Shown: positions 52,931-63,135 of the stretch, piece by piece
Layout: the number at the start of each line of letters is the position of its first letter
Numbering within the stretch: the stretch's first letter is position 1
DNA from: Friedmanniella luteola
GTDB taxonomy: Bacteria; Actinomycetota; Actinomycetes; Propionibacteriales; Propionibacteriaceae
NCBI RefSeq assembly: GCF_900105065.1
Contig: NZ_LT629749.1
Location: 4,650,001 to 4,714,000 of the forward strand
Direction: 5' to 3'
DNA length: 64,000 bases
The notes under the pieces: generated by a model
Seen by the model: only the letters and a program-made list of their open reading frames with translations
The model's database searches: none
What the model was told of the DNA's origin: nothing
Position numbers and translations under genes: made by a program

Positions 52931-53488
52931 GTGATCCTGCCCACCGAGGAGGCCCGCCTCCGCCGCCGCCGTGGCTACCAGCGCCGCGGCGTGGTCGCCG
53001 GCATCGCGGCGGTGTCCATGGTCCTCAGCGCCGTCCTCCCGCACGTCGGGATCCAGGCCTTCGACGCCTACGGGCGCGGGCTGATCGGCGCCACCCGCTT
53101 CTTCGTCGCCGCCCAGCCGGACGCCGAGGGCTTCGGCGCGGTCCACCGCGGCCGGCTCGCCTTCGGCCTCGACATCACCTACCTGGGGCTGGCTGCCCAG
53201 CAGATCGGCCTGCTGGCCGGGCTCGGCTCGTTCTGGTCGCTGGCCGCGGCCACGCTGGGCCGCTGGGTCCGCCGGTTGGCGCTGCTGTCCGGGTGGCTGC
53301 TGGCCGCCAGCGCCGTGCTCGTGGTCACCGGCTACAACCAGCTCGAGGCGGCCGGCGTCCCCTCCCGGCTGGGCGTCGCCTGGGTGTTCGCGCTGGTCGC
53401 CGGGGTGGTCATGGTCCTCGGGGCGCTGGAGGCCCGGAAGCGGCTCGACAGCACCTGGTACTGGACCAAGCCGGACCTCAACGGCTGA
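52931..53488 (+). CDS. Hypothetical four-helix membrane protein
   Basis: A 185-residue protein with a basic cytoplasmic start (EEARLRRRRGYQRRG) and about four membrane helices: VVAGIAAVSMVLSAVLPHVG, YLGLAAQQIGLLAGLGSFWSLAAA, RLALLSGWLLAASAVLVVTGY and LGVAWVFALVAGVVMVLGALEA, ending ARKRLDSTWYWTKPDLNG. No cofactor, catalytic or transport motif is visible. It starts with GTG 127 bases after rplI and faces the convergent MATE gene. Function unknown. Confidence 0.75.
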   Translation: MILPTEEARLRRRRGYQRRGVVAGIAAVSMVLSAVLPHVGIQAFDAYGRGLIGATRFFVAAQPDAEGFGAVHRGRLAFGLDITYLGLAAQQIGLLAGLGSFWSLAAATLGRWVRRLALLSGWLLAASAVLVVTGYNQLEAAGVPSRLGVAWVFALVAGVVMVLGALEARKRLDSTWYWTKPDLNG

Positions 53489-53520
53489 CCGGCGGGTCCC
53501 GGGGCCTGCCGACCGGCGAC

Positions 53521-54846
53521 CTACCGGACGGCCGCGCCGGTCCGCACCCAGGCACCGGTGCGGACCCGCAGCACCAGCGTCGTCATCCGGGCCAGCATGA
53601 AGACCCCGTACGCGGCCCAGAGCCAGACCAGACCGGCGCCCTCCGCACGCACCAGCAGCGCCAGCGGTGCGTAGGCCAGCAGGGCGAGCAACCCGGCGAG
53701 GGCCAGGTAGCGGCTGTCGCCCGCACCGATCAGCACGCCGTCGAGGACGTAGACCACCCCGGCCACCGGGGTGACCACCGCGACGACCAGCAGCACGGCG
53801 CCGACCAGCTGCTGCACCTGCGGGTCGGGGGAGAAGAACCCGACGTAGAGCGGGCGGGCCGCCCAGACGAGGAGGCCGAAGACCACCCCGGCGAGCACGC
53901 CCCAGCCGACCATCCGCCGCGTCATCGCCCGGCCGAGCTCCGCCTCGCCCGCGCCCAGCGCCCGCCCGATGATCGCCTGGCCGGCGATGGCCAGGGCGTC
54001 CAGGGCGAAGGCCAGCAGCACCCAGAGGCTGTTGACCACCTGGTGCGCGGCCAGCGCGACGGTCCCGCTCGTGGTGGCGACCAGGGTGGTCAGGGTGACC
54101 GCGCCCTGCAGGGTCGCGGTGCGCAGCACGAGCCAGGTCCCGGACCGGGCCGCCCGCAGCACGCCGCCGGGCGCGAAGCGGGGCCGGGCGTGCACCGCCC
54201 GCATCCGGCGGACGACCACCACGGCCACCACGACGGCCGCGGCGGTCTGGGCCAGCAGGGTCCCCAGGGCGGAGCCGGCGATGCCCAGGCCGACGCCGTG
54301 GACGAGGAGGAGGTTCAGCACGATGTTCACGAGGTTGGTGGCGATCACGACCTGCAGCGGTGTCCGGGTGTCCTGCAGCCCGCGCAGCACCCCCGTGCCG
54401 GCCAGCAGCAGCAGGATCGAGGGCAGGCCGAAGGCCGCGACCCGCAGGTAGGTCGTCGCCCCCGCCGTCACCGCCGGCGACGCCCCGTACGCGCCGACGA
54501 GAGCCGGCACGGCGAGCTGCAGGGCGGCGCAGAGCAGCACGCCGAGCAGGACGGCCAGCACCAGCCCGTCGAAGCCGCCGGCCAGCGCGGCCGCGCGGTC
54601 GCCCGCCCCCATGCGGCGGGCGACGGTCCCGGTCGTGCCGTAGGCCAGGAAGATGCACAGGCCGGTGAGCACCCCCAGGACGTTCGCGGCGATCCCCAGC
54701 CCCGCGAGGGCGTCGGTGCCCAGGTGGCCGATGATCGCCGAGTCGGCCAGCAGCAGCAGGGGCTCCGAGACCAGGGTCGCCAGGGTGGGCAGGGCGAGCC
54801 CGAAGATCTCCCGGTCCAGCCGCCGCGTGGGGGTGGACCGGGTCAC
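53521..54846 (-). CDS. MATE-family multidrug/metabolite exporter
   Basis: A 441-residue MATE (DinF-type) antiporter with 12 predicted helices. The start REIFGLALPTLATLVSEPLLLLADSAIIGHLGTDALAGLGIAANVLG is the family hallmark, and the second half begins near ATLQGAVTLTTLVATTSGTVALAAHQVV. It expels cationic or organic compounds in exchange for Na+ or H+. It follows crgA on the same strand after an 85-base gap containing an inverted repeat, so it could be read through from crgA. Confidence 0.92.
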   Translation of the reverse strand: MTRSTPTRRLDREIFGLALPTLATLVSEPLLLLADSAIIGHLGTDALAGLGIAANVLGVLTGLCIFLAYGTTGTVARRMGAGDRAAALAGGFDGLVLAVLLGVLLCAALQLAVPALVGAYGASPAVTAGATTYLRVAAFGLPSILLLLAGTGVLRGLQDTRTPLQVVIATNLVNIVLNLLLVHGVGLGIAGSALGTLLAQTAAAVVVAVVVVRRMRAVHARPRFAPGGVLRAARSGTWLVLRTATLQGAVTLTTLVATTSGTVALAAHQVVNSLWVLLAFALDALAIAGQAIIGRALGAGEAELGRAMTRRMVGWGVLAGVVFGLLVWAARPLYVGFFSPDPQVQQLVGAVLLVVAVVTPVAGVVYVLDGVLIGAGDSRYLALAGLLALLAYAPLALLVRAEGAGLVWLWAAYGVFMLARMTTLVLRVRTGAWVRTGAAVR

Positions 54847-54864
54847 GCGGGCGGTGCCGGGGCG

Positions 54865-54896
54865 TCGTCCACAGGAGTTATCCCCATTGTGGACGA
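54865..54896. promoter_or_regulatory. Inverted pair of DnaA-box-like words
   Basis: TCGTCCACA (54865-54873) and its reverse complement TGTGGACGA (54888-54896) flank TTATCCCCA (54878-54886). Each differs by one base from a DnaA-box form (TTGTCCACA or TTATCCACA). The whole also works as a 9-base inverted repeat with a 14-base loop, so a terminator for crgA or an operator for the MATE gene are alternatives. Confidence 0.45.
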
Positions 54897-54931
54897 ATCA
54901 CACAGGTGTAGTTCGACGGGTGGAGGACGGG

Positions 54932-55201
54932 TCAGCGCCAGAGCGTGGCGATGCCGAAGGCGGCCGCCATGCCGCCCATGCCGATCAGGATGTTCCAGTT
55001 GCCGAGGTCGCTCATGTAGGGGATGCTCGGCCCCGCGACGTAGTAGACGATCAGCCAGATCACACCCAGCAGCCCGACCGTGATGAAGGTCGGCGGGACC
55101 CACCGCCGGCTGGACGGGGCCTTCACCTTGGCCGGCTTGGCCTCCTGGCGGGCCCGACGCAGCTTCGCGTCGGCGGACTTGCGGGTTCTCGACTCTGGCA
55201 C
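54932..55201 (-). CDS. crgA: Cell division protein CrgA
   Basis: An 89-residue CrgA protein. A basic cytoplasmic start (ESRTRKSADAKLRRARQEAKPAKVKAPSSRRWVPP) is followed by two membrane helices (TFITVGLLGVIWLIVYYVAG and LGNWNILIGMGGMAAAFGIATLW) joined by the conserved PSIPYMSDLGNWN loop. It links FtsZ and penicillin-binding proteins at the division site and in Streptomyces inhibits septation. GTG 55201 gives the family length; an earlier start at 55327 would add a tail not found in the family. Divergent from the DUF881 gene, as usual. Confidence 0.93.
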   Translation of the reverse strand: MPESRTRKSADAKLRRARQEAKPAKVKAPSSRRWVPPTFITVGLLGVIWLIVYYVAGPSIPYMSDLGNWNILIGMGGMAAAFGIATLWR

Positions 55202-55294
55202 GCTCAACTCCTCGGTGTCGGTCGGTAGCGTAGTCGGCGAACCCGGCCGGAGCCATCTCGTCGGGGCCGCACGACGCGTCGGGAGGGCAGCCGG

Positions 55295-56134
55295 GTGGAG
55301 CGGGAGCAGGGGGTCGGACCGGGCCACCGGGTCCGTCGCGCCCTGCGCCGCGCCCGGACCGCGCAGCTCCGGCGCGACGCCACCCGCCGCCCCGCCGGCC
55401 GGGTGCTCACGGCCGCGGTCTGCCTGCTGGCGGGTCTGATGGTGGTGGTGAGCGCGGTCAACGCCCGGGGCACCGACCTGCGGCCCGGCCGCAACACCGA
55501 TCTGGTGAGCCTGGTGCAGTCCCAGTCACGCCGCAACGCCGACCTCGCCCGGCAGGTCAGCGAGGTCCGCGCCCAGGTGGACGCGCTGGCGAGCGTCGAG
55601 GACACCGACCCGGCCCTCCAGGCCCGGCTGGAGCGGGCGTCCGCGGCGGCCGCCTTCACCGCCCTGACGGGCCCTGCGGTCTCGGTCACCATCGACGACG
55701 CCCCCGACACGGTGGCGGCCGATGGCGTCGACCCGGACCTGCTGGTCGTCCACCAGCAGGACATCCAGGCCGTCGTCAATGCCCTGTGGAGCGGCGGAGC
55801 GGAGGCCATGACCATCCAGGGCCAGCGGGTCATCTCGACCACCGGGGTCAAGTGCGTCGGCAACACCGTCGTGCTGCACGGCATCCCCTACGCCCCGCCC
55901 TACGTGGTGAGCGCGCTGGGCGATCCCGGTCGGCTGCGGGCCGCGCTGGCCGGCTCCCCGGCCCTGCAGATCTACCAGCAGTACGTGGCCGCCTACGGCC
56001 TGGTCTACCAGGAGCGCTCGCTCGGGCGGGCCGACTTCCCGGCCCACGAGGGCTCGCTCGACCTGCAGTTCGCCACTCCGCCCGGCGGGAACAGCGCCTC
56101 ACCGACCGCCGAGGACGACGAGACCCCGCGCTGA
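55295..56134 (+). CDS. DUF881 family membrane-anchored protein
   Basis: A 279-residue protein with a basic head, one membrane segment (about 36-52, VLTAAVCLLAGLMVVVSAVNARG), a short coiled coil (LVSLVQSQSRRNADLARQVSEVRAQVDAL) and the DUF881 domain (VSVTIDDAP, LLVVHQQDIQAVVNALWSGGAEAMTIQGQRVISTTGVKCVGNTVVLHGIPYAPPYVVSALGD). DUF881 proteins are conserved beside crgA and the pknB cluster in Actinomycetota and may take part in division or wall assembly; no activity is known. The tail SPTAEDDETPR is acidic. Confidence 0.9.
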   Translation: MEREQGVGPGHRVRRALRRARTAQLRRDATRRPAGRVLTAAVCLLAGLMVVVSAVNARGTDLRPGRNTDLVSLVQSQSRRNADLARQVSEVRAQVDALASVEDTDPALQARLERASAAAAFTALTGPAVSVTIDDAPDTVAADGVDPDLLVVHQQDIQAVVNALWSGGAEAMTIQGQRVISTTGVKCVGNTVVLHGIPYAPPYVVSALGDPGRLRAALAGSPALQIYQQYVAAYGLVYQERSLGRADFPAHEGSLDLQFATPPGGNSASPTAEDDETPR

Positions 56135-56171
56135 CGCTGGTCACCCCGGGGGGCGCCGCCGCCGGAGGGGG

Positions 56172-56831
56172 ATGATGGCAGGTGTGAGCGCCGCCAAGAT
56201 CCTGGTGATCGACAACTACGACTCCTTCGTCTACAACCTCGTCCAGTACCTGGCCCAGCTGGGCGCCGAGGTCGAGGTCTGGCGCAACGACGACCCGCGC
56301 TTCGCCGACCCCGGCTTCGTGCGCGGGTTCGACGGCATCCTGCTCTCGCCCGGCCCCGGCACGCCCGAGGGCGCCGGCGTCTGCGTCGACGTCGTCCGCC
56401 AGCAGGCGGGCGTGCTGCCGATCTTCGGTGTCTGCCTCGGCCTGCAGTCCATCGGCGTCGCCTACGGCGGGGTGGTCGACCGGGCCCCGGAGCTGCTGCA
56501 CGGGAAGACCTCGCTGATCGAGCACCAGGGGCGCGGCGTCCTGGCCGGGCTGCCGCAGCCGTTCACCGCCACCCGCTACCACTCGCTGGCCATCGAGCCC
56601 GAGACGGTGCCGCCGGTGCTGGAGGTCACCGCGCTCACCGAGAGCGGCGTCGTGATGGCCGTCCGGCACCGCGAGCTGGCGGTGGAGGCCGTGCAGTTCC
56701 ACCCCGAGTCGGTGCTCACCGAGGGCGGCTACCAGATGCTCGCGAACTGGCTCGCCGTCTGCGGCGACACCGAGGCGCCGGCCCGCGCCGTCGGGCTGGC
56801 CCCGCTGATGTCGGCGGGTTCTGAGCGCTGA
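56172..56831 (+). CDS. pabA: Aminodeoxychorismate/anthranilate synthase amidotransferase component
   Basis: A 219-residue class I glutamine amidotransferase that supplies ammonia to chorismate for folate or tryptophan. ILVIDNYDSFVYNLVQYLAQLGAEVEVWRND is the standard start. The oxyanion motif is LLSPGPGTPE, the nucleophile Cys is in FGVCLGLQSIG, and the His-Glu pair is in VQFHPESVLT. The position beside crgA/DUF881 and upstream of pknB matches the actinobacterial pabA/trpG gene. No component I partner is near, so the same protein may serve both pathways. The start may be at 56172 or a later codon. Confidence 0.92.
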   Translation: MMAGVSAAKILVIDNYDSFVYNLVQYLAQLGAEVEVWRNDDPRFADPGFVRGFDGILLSPGPGTPEGAGVCVDVVRQQAGVLPIFGVCLGLQSIGVAYGGVVDRAPELLHGKTSLIEHQGRGVLAGLPQPFTATRYHSLAIEPETVPPVLEVTALTESGVVMAVRHRELAVEAVQFHPESVLTEGGYQMLANWLAVCGDTEAPARAVGLAPLMSAGSER

Positions 56832-56855
56832 GGGCTCGGCGCGCGGGAGCGCGCC

Positions 56856-57488
56856 TCAGCGCACGCCGTGCGGGCGGAACTGGACGCTGATCCGCGGCCC
56901 GACGGGCTTGCTGGTCTTGGGGATGGCGTGCTCCCAGGTGCGCTGGCAGGACCCGCCCATGACGACGAGGTCGCCGTGCCCGAGCTGCTGCCGGATCGAG
57001 GCGCCGCCGCCCCGCGGCCGCAGCACGAGGTGCCGGGGCGACCCCAGGGAGACGATCGCCACCATGGTGTCCTCCATCCGTCCGCGGCCGATGGTGTCGC
57101 CGTGCCAGGCGACCGAGTCCCGGCCGTCCCGGTACAGGCAGAGTCCCGCGGTGGTGAAGGGCTCGCCCAGCTCGGGGCCGTAGTGGGCGTTCAGCGCGTC
57201 CCGGGCGGTGACGAGCGCGGGATGCGGGAGCGGGTCGGCCTCCCCGTAGAAGCAGAGCAGCCGCGGGACGTCGACCACCCGCTCGTACATCTGCCGGCGC
57301 TCCGCCACCCAGGGCACCTCGCCCAGCAGGGTGTCGAACAGGGTGTCGGCCCCGCTCAGCCACCCCGGGAGCACGTCGACCCACGCGCCGCGGCCCAGCA
57401 CCTGCCGGGTCACGAGCCCACCCAGCGGTCCGAGCCCGTCGTCGGGCTCGGGCAGGTCGAAGAGCGAGGTCTGGACCAGGCTGGTCAT
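56856..57488 (-). CDS. AlkB-like 2-oxoglutarate/Fe(II) dioxygenase
   Basis: A 210-residue AlkB-family oxygenase that repairs alkylated bases by oxidative demethylation. Metal ligands are His and Asp in VAWHGDTIGRG (about 130-140) and the distal His in RTWEHAIPK; 2-oxoglutarate Arg residues are in PRISVQFRPH. RHLVLRPRGGG and LGHGDLVVMGGSCQ are typical of AlkB. The N-terminal part (YERVVDVPRLLCFYGEADPLPHPALVTARDALNAHYG) matches the substrate-lid region. It stands alone between pabA and pknB, convergent with pabA. Confidence 0.9.
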   Translation of the reverse strand: MTSLVQTSLFDLPEPDDGLGPLGGLVTRQVLGRGAWVDVLPGWLSGADTLFDTLLGEVPWVAERRQMYERVVDVPRLLCFYGEADPLPHPALVTARDALNAHYGPELGEPFTTAGLCLYRDGRDSVAWHGDTIGRGRMEDTMVAIVSLGSPRHLVLRPRGGGASIRQQLGHGDLVVMGGSCQRTWEHAIPKTSKPVGPRISVQFRPHGVR

Positions 57489-57531
57489 GTCGCCAGGCTA
57501 GCACCAATCGCACGGGTGTTCTATTAGCGCG

Positions 57532-59343
<1,812 letters not shown>

Positions 59344-59491
59344 CTCGTGGTTCCTCTCCGTGTGGCCGCTCGGACCTGCGTGCCCGCCCCCCACCCCTCC
59401 TGGGCTCCCCGTGCCCCGCGCCATTGTGGGGCACCGAGGTGACGGGCGGGTGCTGCCCCGGCGGCCGGGCGACCCGAGGTCGCGCACCCGG

Positions 59492-60928
59492 TCACAGCCC
59501 GGCCTCCATCACCGCGCGGGCGATCGGGGCCGCCACCCGGCCGCCGGCGATGTCCTGGCGGGGGATGTCGGCGTCCTCCACCACCACCGCGACGGCCACC
59601 CGCGGGTCGTCCGCCGGGGCGAAGGAGGTGAACCAGGCGAAGGGCTTGCGCGACGGGTCGGACTGGGCGGTGCCCGTCTTCCCGCCCACCTCGACGCCGG
59701 CGATGGCGCCGTTGCGGCCGGTGCCCGAGGCCACCGTCTCGACCATCATCTGCTGCAGCTGCTGCGCGTTCTCCGGCGTCATCGCCTCCGACAGCTCCGT
59801 CGGCTCGTGCGTCGACAGCGGCTTCAGGTCCGGTGCCTGCACCATGCTGACCAGGTAGGGGTCCATCACGACGCCGTCGTTGGCGATGCCGGCGGTGACC
59901 ATCGCCATCTGCAGGGGGCTGGCCGCGACGTCGAACTGCCCGATCGAGCTGAGGGCGAGCTGGGCGTCGTCGAGGTCGTCGGGGAAGCGGCTGGCCACGC
60001 CGTTCAGGTCGGCGAGGTGGCGCTGGTCGAAGCCGAAGGCCTGCGCCTGCTCGCGGAGCTTGTCCTGGCCGAGCTCGAGGCCGAGGTTGGCGAAGGCGGT
60101 GTTGCAGGAGACCTTGAGCGCCTGGGTCAACGTGATCGAGGTGCCGCCGCAGTTCGTCGAGTTGGGCAGCACCGTCTTCGTGCCGGGCAGCGTCAGCCGG
60201 GCGGGGCTGTCGACCTTCGAGTCCGGCTCCTGGCCGTCGGCCAGGGCGGCGGCGGCCGTCACCAGCTTGAAGGTGGAGCCCGGCGGGTAGATCTCCCGGG
60301 CTGCGCGGTTGGCCAGCGGCCGGTCCTCCGCCCCGGCCAGCCGGTCGTAGGCCCGGCCGGCCTCCTCGATCTGGTGGCTCGCGATGTCGTTCGGGTCGTA
60401 GGTCGGGCTGGTCACCAGGGCCAGCACGGCGCCGGTCTGCGGGTCCAGGGCGACGACCGCGCCCTTCTGGTCACCGAGCGCCCGGGCCGCCGCCTCCTGC
60501 ATGGCGGGCACGATCGTCGTCTGGACGCTCGCCCCCTGCGGGGCGCGGTTGGTGGTCAGGTCGATCAGGCGCCGGACGAACAGGGCGTCCGCGGTGCCGG
60601 CGAGCTGGCTGTTGTACGTGCTCTCCACGCCCGAGCTGCCGTGGTCGTAGGAGTAGAAGCCGGTGACCGGGGCGTAGAGCGACCCGGCCGGGTAGCTGCG
60701 CTGGTAGCGGAAGCGGTCCTTCGACGGCTCGGTGGTGGCGATCTCGGTCTTGCCGGCCGCCAGGATCGCGCCCCGGTCCTGCGCGAACTCGGCGTCCCGG
60801 ACGCGGCGGTTCTGCGGCTCGGCGGCCAGCGACCCCGTGCGGAACAGCGTCATGTAGGTGCCGTTGGCCAGCAGCAGCGCGAACATCAGCATCGTCACGA
60901 ACGCCACCCGGCGGATGGGCCGGTTCAC
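59492..60928 (-). CDS. pbpA: Penicillin-binding protein PbpA (class B transpeptidase)
   Basis: A 478-residue monofunctional transpeptidase. A single N-terminal membrane segment (VAFVTMLMFALLLANGTYMTLF) anchors it, followed by the dimerisation domain (RGAILAAGKTEIATTEPSKDRFRYQRSYPAGSLYAPVTGFYS). The catalytic domain has SxxK in PPGSTFKLVTAAAAL (Ser near 214), SxN in VSCNTAFANLGLELG and KTG in VGGKTGTAQSD. It cross-links peptidoglycan at the septum or pole with FtsW. The GTG start at 60928 overlaps the ftsW stop by 4 bases. Confidence 0.96.
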   Translation of the reverse strand: MNRPIRRVAFVTMLMFALLLANGTYMTLFRTGSLAAEPQNRRVRDAEFAQDRGAILAAGKTEIATTEPSKDRFRYQRSYPAGSLYAPVTGFYSYDHGSSGVESTYNSQLAGTADALFVRRLIDLTTNRAPQGASVQTTIVPAMQEAAARALGDQKGAVVALDPQTGAVLALVTSPTYDPNDIASHQIEEAGRAYDRLAGAEDRPLANRAAREIYPPGSTFKLVTAAAALADGQEPDSKVDSPARLTLPGTKTVLPNSTNCGGTSITLTQALKVSCNTAFANLGLELGQDKLREQAQAFGFDQRHLADLNGVASRFPDDLDDAQLALSSIGQFDVAASPLQMAMVTAGIANDGVVMDPYLVSMVQAPDLKPLSTHEPTELSEAMTPENAQQLQQMMVETVASGTGRNGAIAGVEVGGKTGTAQSDPSRKPFAWFTSFAPADDPRVAVAVVVEDADIPRQDIAGGRVAAPIARAVMEAGL

Positions 60929-62322
60929 GCTGGTCCACCGCCGCTCACGGCGGGCGCCCGGACGAGCTGGGTGGTCTCCGCGTCGGGGTCGAGCGGTGTC
61001 ACCGTGACCACCGGCTTCCGCGCCTGGTGCGAGACGACGAGCAGCAGCGCGACGACGATCCAGTTGGAGATCATCGACGATCCGCCCTGGGACATGAACG
61101 GCGTGGTCAGGCCGGTCAGCGGCAGCAGCCGGGTGACGCCGCCGATGATCGTGAACACCTGCAGCGCGAAGGCGAAGGACAGCCCCGCAGCCAGCAGCTT
61201 GCCGAACGGCTCACGGCACTGCAGCGCGGTCCGGAGCCCGCGGGCCACCACCAGCCCGTAGACGAGGATGATCGCCATCAGCCCGGTCATCCCCAGCTCC
61301 TCGCCGAGGGCGGCGGCGATGAAGTCGCTCCGGGCCAGCGGGGTCAGCCCGGGCCGGCCCTCGCCCAGCCCGGTGCCCAGCAGACCGCCCCAGGCCATGC
61401 CGAACTGGGCGTTGATCACCTGGTAGTAGGCGTCGTAGTCCGAGAAGGGGTCCAGCCAGGCCCCGACCCGGACCCGGACGTGACCGAAGAGCTGGTAGCC
61501 GAGGTAGGCGCCGAGCGCGAAGAGCAGGGTGCCGAGCACGGGCCAGCCGGCCCGCTCCGTCGCGACGTAGAGCATCATGACGAACAACCCGAAGAACAGC
61601 AGCGAGGTTCCCAGGTCGCGCTGCCGGACCAGCACGGCGAGGCTGACGAGCCACATCACGAGGATCGGGCCGAGGTCGCGTGCCCGGGGCAGGTCGAGGC
61701 CCAGCACCCGCCAGCCGGCGAGCGCCAGCACGTCGCGCTTCTCCACCAGGTAGGAGGCGAAGGCGATGGACAACAGCACCTTCGCCGCCTCGGCGGGCTG
61801 GAAGCTGTAGGGGCCGACGGCGATCCAGATCCGCGCGCCGAACTTCTCCACCCCCAGCCCGGGCACCAGGGGCAGCAGCAGGAGGACCACGCCGGCCAGC
61901 CCGATCGTGTAGGTGAAGCCCTGGAGCGGACGGTGGTCGCGGAGCAGCATGACCACCGCGACGAAGAGGGCGACGCCCAGCACGGTCCAGATGAGCTGCT
62001 GGCGGGCCCCGTTGAGCGGGGGCGCGTTGATCAGGTCGATCCGGTGGATCATCGTCAGCCCGAGCCCGTTGAGCAGCACCACGCAGGGCAGCAGCACCGG
62101 GTCGGCGTAGGGGAGCCGCCAGCGGACGGCGAGGTGGGCGGCGAGCGCGAGCCCGCCGCAGACCGCGGCGACCACCGGGAACCGCGGGGAGACCGTGCCC
62201 AGGACGTTCAGGTCGACGACCGCGAAGGCGGCCAGCCCGATGCCGAGGGCGAAGACCAGCAGGGCGAGCTCGGTGCCGCGGCGCTTGCGGGGCACGACCG
62301 TCATCGGCGTGGCGGCGCTCAC
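60925..62322 (-). CDS. ftsW: SEDS-family peptidoglycan polymerase FtsW/RodA
   Basis: A 465-residue polytopic SEDS glycosyltransferase with about 12 helices. The SEDS fingerprint includes FFGLFVMMLYVATERAGWPVLGTLLFALGAYLGYQLFGHVRVRVGAWLDPFSDYDAYYQVINAQFGMAWGGLLGTGLGEGRPGLTPLARSDFIAAALGEELGMTG and the closing TTPFMSQGGSSMISNWI. It polymerises lipid II together with PbpA. The C-terminus is cytoplasmic. I place the start at GTG 62322, one base after the pstP stop; longer frames up to 62592 are relics of the damaged pstP coding sequence. In this operon the gene is normally called ftsW or rodA; both are possible. Confidence 0.94.
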   Translation of the reverse strand: MSAATPMTVVPRKRRGTELALLVFALGIGLAAFAVVDLNVLGTVSPRFPVVAAVCGGLALAAHLAVRWRLPYADPVLLPCVVLLNGLGLTMIHRIDLINAPPLNGARQQLIWTVLGVALFVAVVMLLRDHRPLQGFTYTIGLAGVVLLLLPLVPGLGVEKFGARIWIAVGPYSFQPAEAAKVLLSIAFASYLVEKRDVLALAGWRVLGLDLPRARDLGPILVMWLVSLAVLVRQRDLGTSLLFFGLFVMMLYVATERAGWPVLGTLLFALGAYLGYQLFGHVRVRVGAWLDPFSDYDAYYQVINAQFGMAWGGLLGTGLGEGRPGLTPLARSDFIAAALGEELGMTGLMAIILVYGLVVARGLRTALQCREPFGKLLAAGLSFAFALQVFTIIGGVTRLLPLTGLTTPFMSQGGSSMISNWIVVALLLVVSHQARKPVVTVTPLDPDAETTQLVRAPAVSGGGPA

Positions 62323-62323
62323 C

Positions 62324-62656
62324 TCAGCAGCCCGGCCCGGTCGTCGCGGACGCGTCGGGGCTGGCGGGCACCTCCGACGCCGCGGGCGTGGGGTGGCGCG
62401 GGGGGTGGCCGTCCCGCTCGGTCGCGGCGCCGGGGACGGGGACGGGGTGGGCCGGGCCAGCTCGCAGCGCCGAGCCGCCTCGGTCAGCTCGGCGACGGTC
62501 TGCCGGGCCGACTCGAGGCTGCCGACCTCGATGCCGGCCTCGACCTGGGTCGCGTAGAAGGCGGGCAGCTGGGCGATCAGCAGCGGCTGCACCTCGTAGA
62601 CCCGTGAGAGCGGGATGACGACGTCGTCCGGCAGCCCCTGGAAGATCGCGCGTCAC
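62324..62656 (-). pseudogene. pstP: Truncated PP2C-type phosphatase PstP; catalytic domain absent
   Basis: PstP dephosphorylates PknA/B and their targets and normally has about 450 or more residues with a PP2C domain of some 240 residues. Here the GTG at 62656, overlapping the fhaB stop (GTGA), matches the expected start, but only about 110 codons separate it from the stop at 62324. After VTR the DNA jumps, in another frame, to the outer C-terminal domain (IFQGLPDDVVIPLSRVYEVQPLLIAQLPAFYATQVEAGIEVGSL), then ELARPTPSPSPAPRPSG. Frame returns at a C-run (62390-62393) to give the usual ending, ASEVPASPDASATTGPGC. The PP2C motifs (DG, DGMGG, GDSR, DN) are missing. Deletion in the genome or a local assembly fault are both possible. 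Confidence 0.8.
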
Positions 62657-63132
62657 GGCTCCAGCTTGAGGATCGTCTTGCCGATCCGCAGGGTGTCCGA
62701 CATCGAGATGGCGGTGGGGGCGGTGATCCGGGCACCGTTGACGTAGGTGCCGTTGGTGGAGCCGAGGTCCTCGATGTAGAGCCCGCTCTCGCCGGCCACC
62801 ACGCGGGCGTGCCGGGTCGAGACGTAGTCGTCGTCGAGGATCAGCTGGCAGTCGGCCCCCCGGCCGATCATCACGAGCCCCGGCACGAGCTCGGCGGCCT
62901 CACCGGTCTGCTGGCCCTGGACGATGCTGAGCACCCGCGGCTCACCGCGCGGCCGCCGGGTGCGGCGCGCCGGCGGCAGGGGCGACTCCAGCTCGCGGGC
63001 CTCGGGCTGGTCCGGGGCCGGCACCGCCTTGCCGAAGAGGTCGGTGCGGATCACCGAGACCGCGGAGAAGATGAACAGCCACAGCAGGGCCAGGAACAGC
63101 ACCTTGAGGACGGTGAGCGCGATCTCGGACAC
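62653..63132 (-). CDS. fhaB: FHA-domain protein FhaB (FipA type)
   Basis: A 159-residue protein. One N-terminal membrane segment (IALTVLKVLFLALLWLFIFSAVSVI) is followed by a basic linker and an FHA domain (about 70-150) with LVMIGRGADCQLILDDDYVSTRHARVVAGESGLYIEDLGSTNGTYVNGARI, which binds phosphothreonine. It recruits phosphorylated partners to the division site with PknB and PbpA. The GTG start at 63132 is 3 bases below the fhaA stop. Complete; no frame problem is visible inside it. Confidence 0.93.
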   Translation of the reverse strand: MSEIALTVLKVLFLALLWLFIFSAVSVIRTDLFGKAVPAPDQPEARELESPLPPARRTRRPRGEPRVLSIVQGQQTGEAAELVPGLVMIGRGADCQLILDDDYVSTRHARVVAGESGLYIEDLGSTNGTYVNGARITAPTAISMSDTLRIGKTILKLEP

Positions 63133-63135
63133 AGG

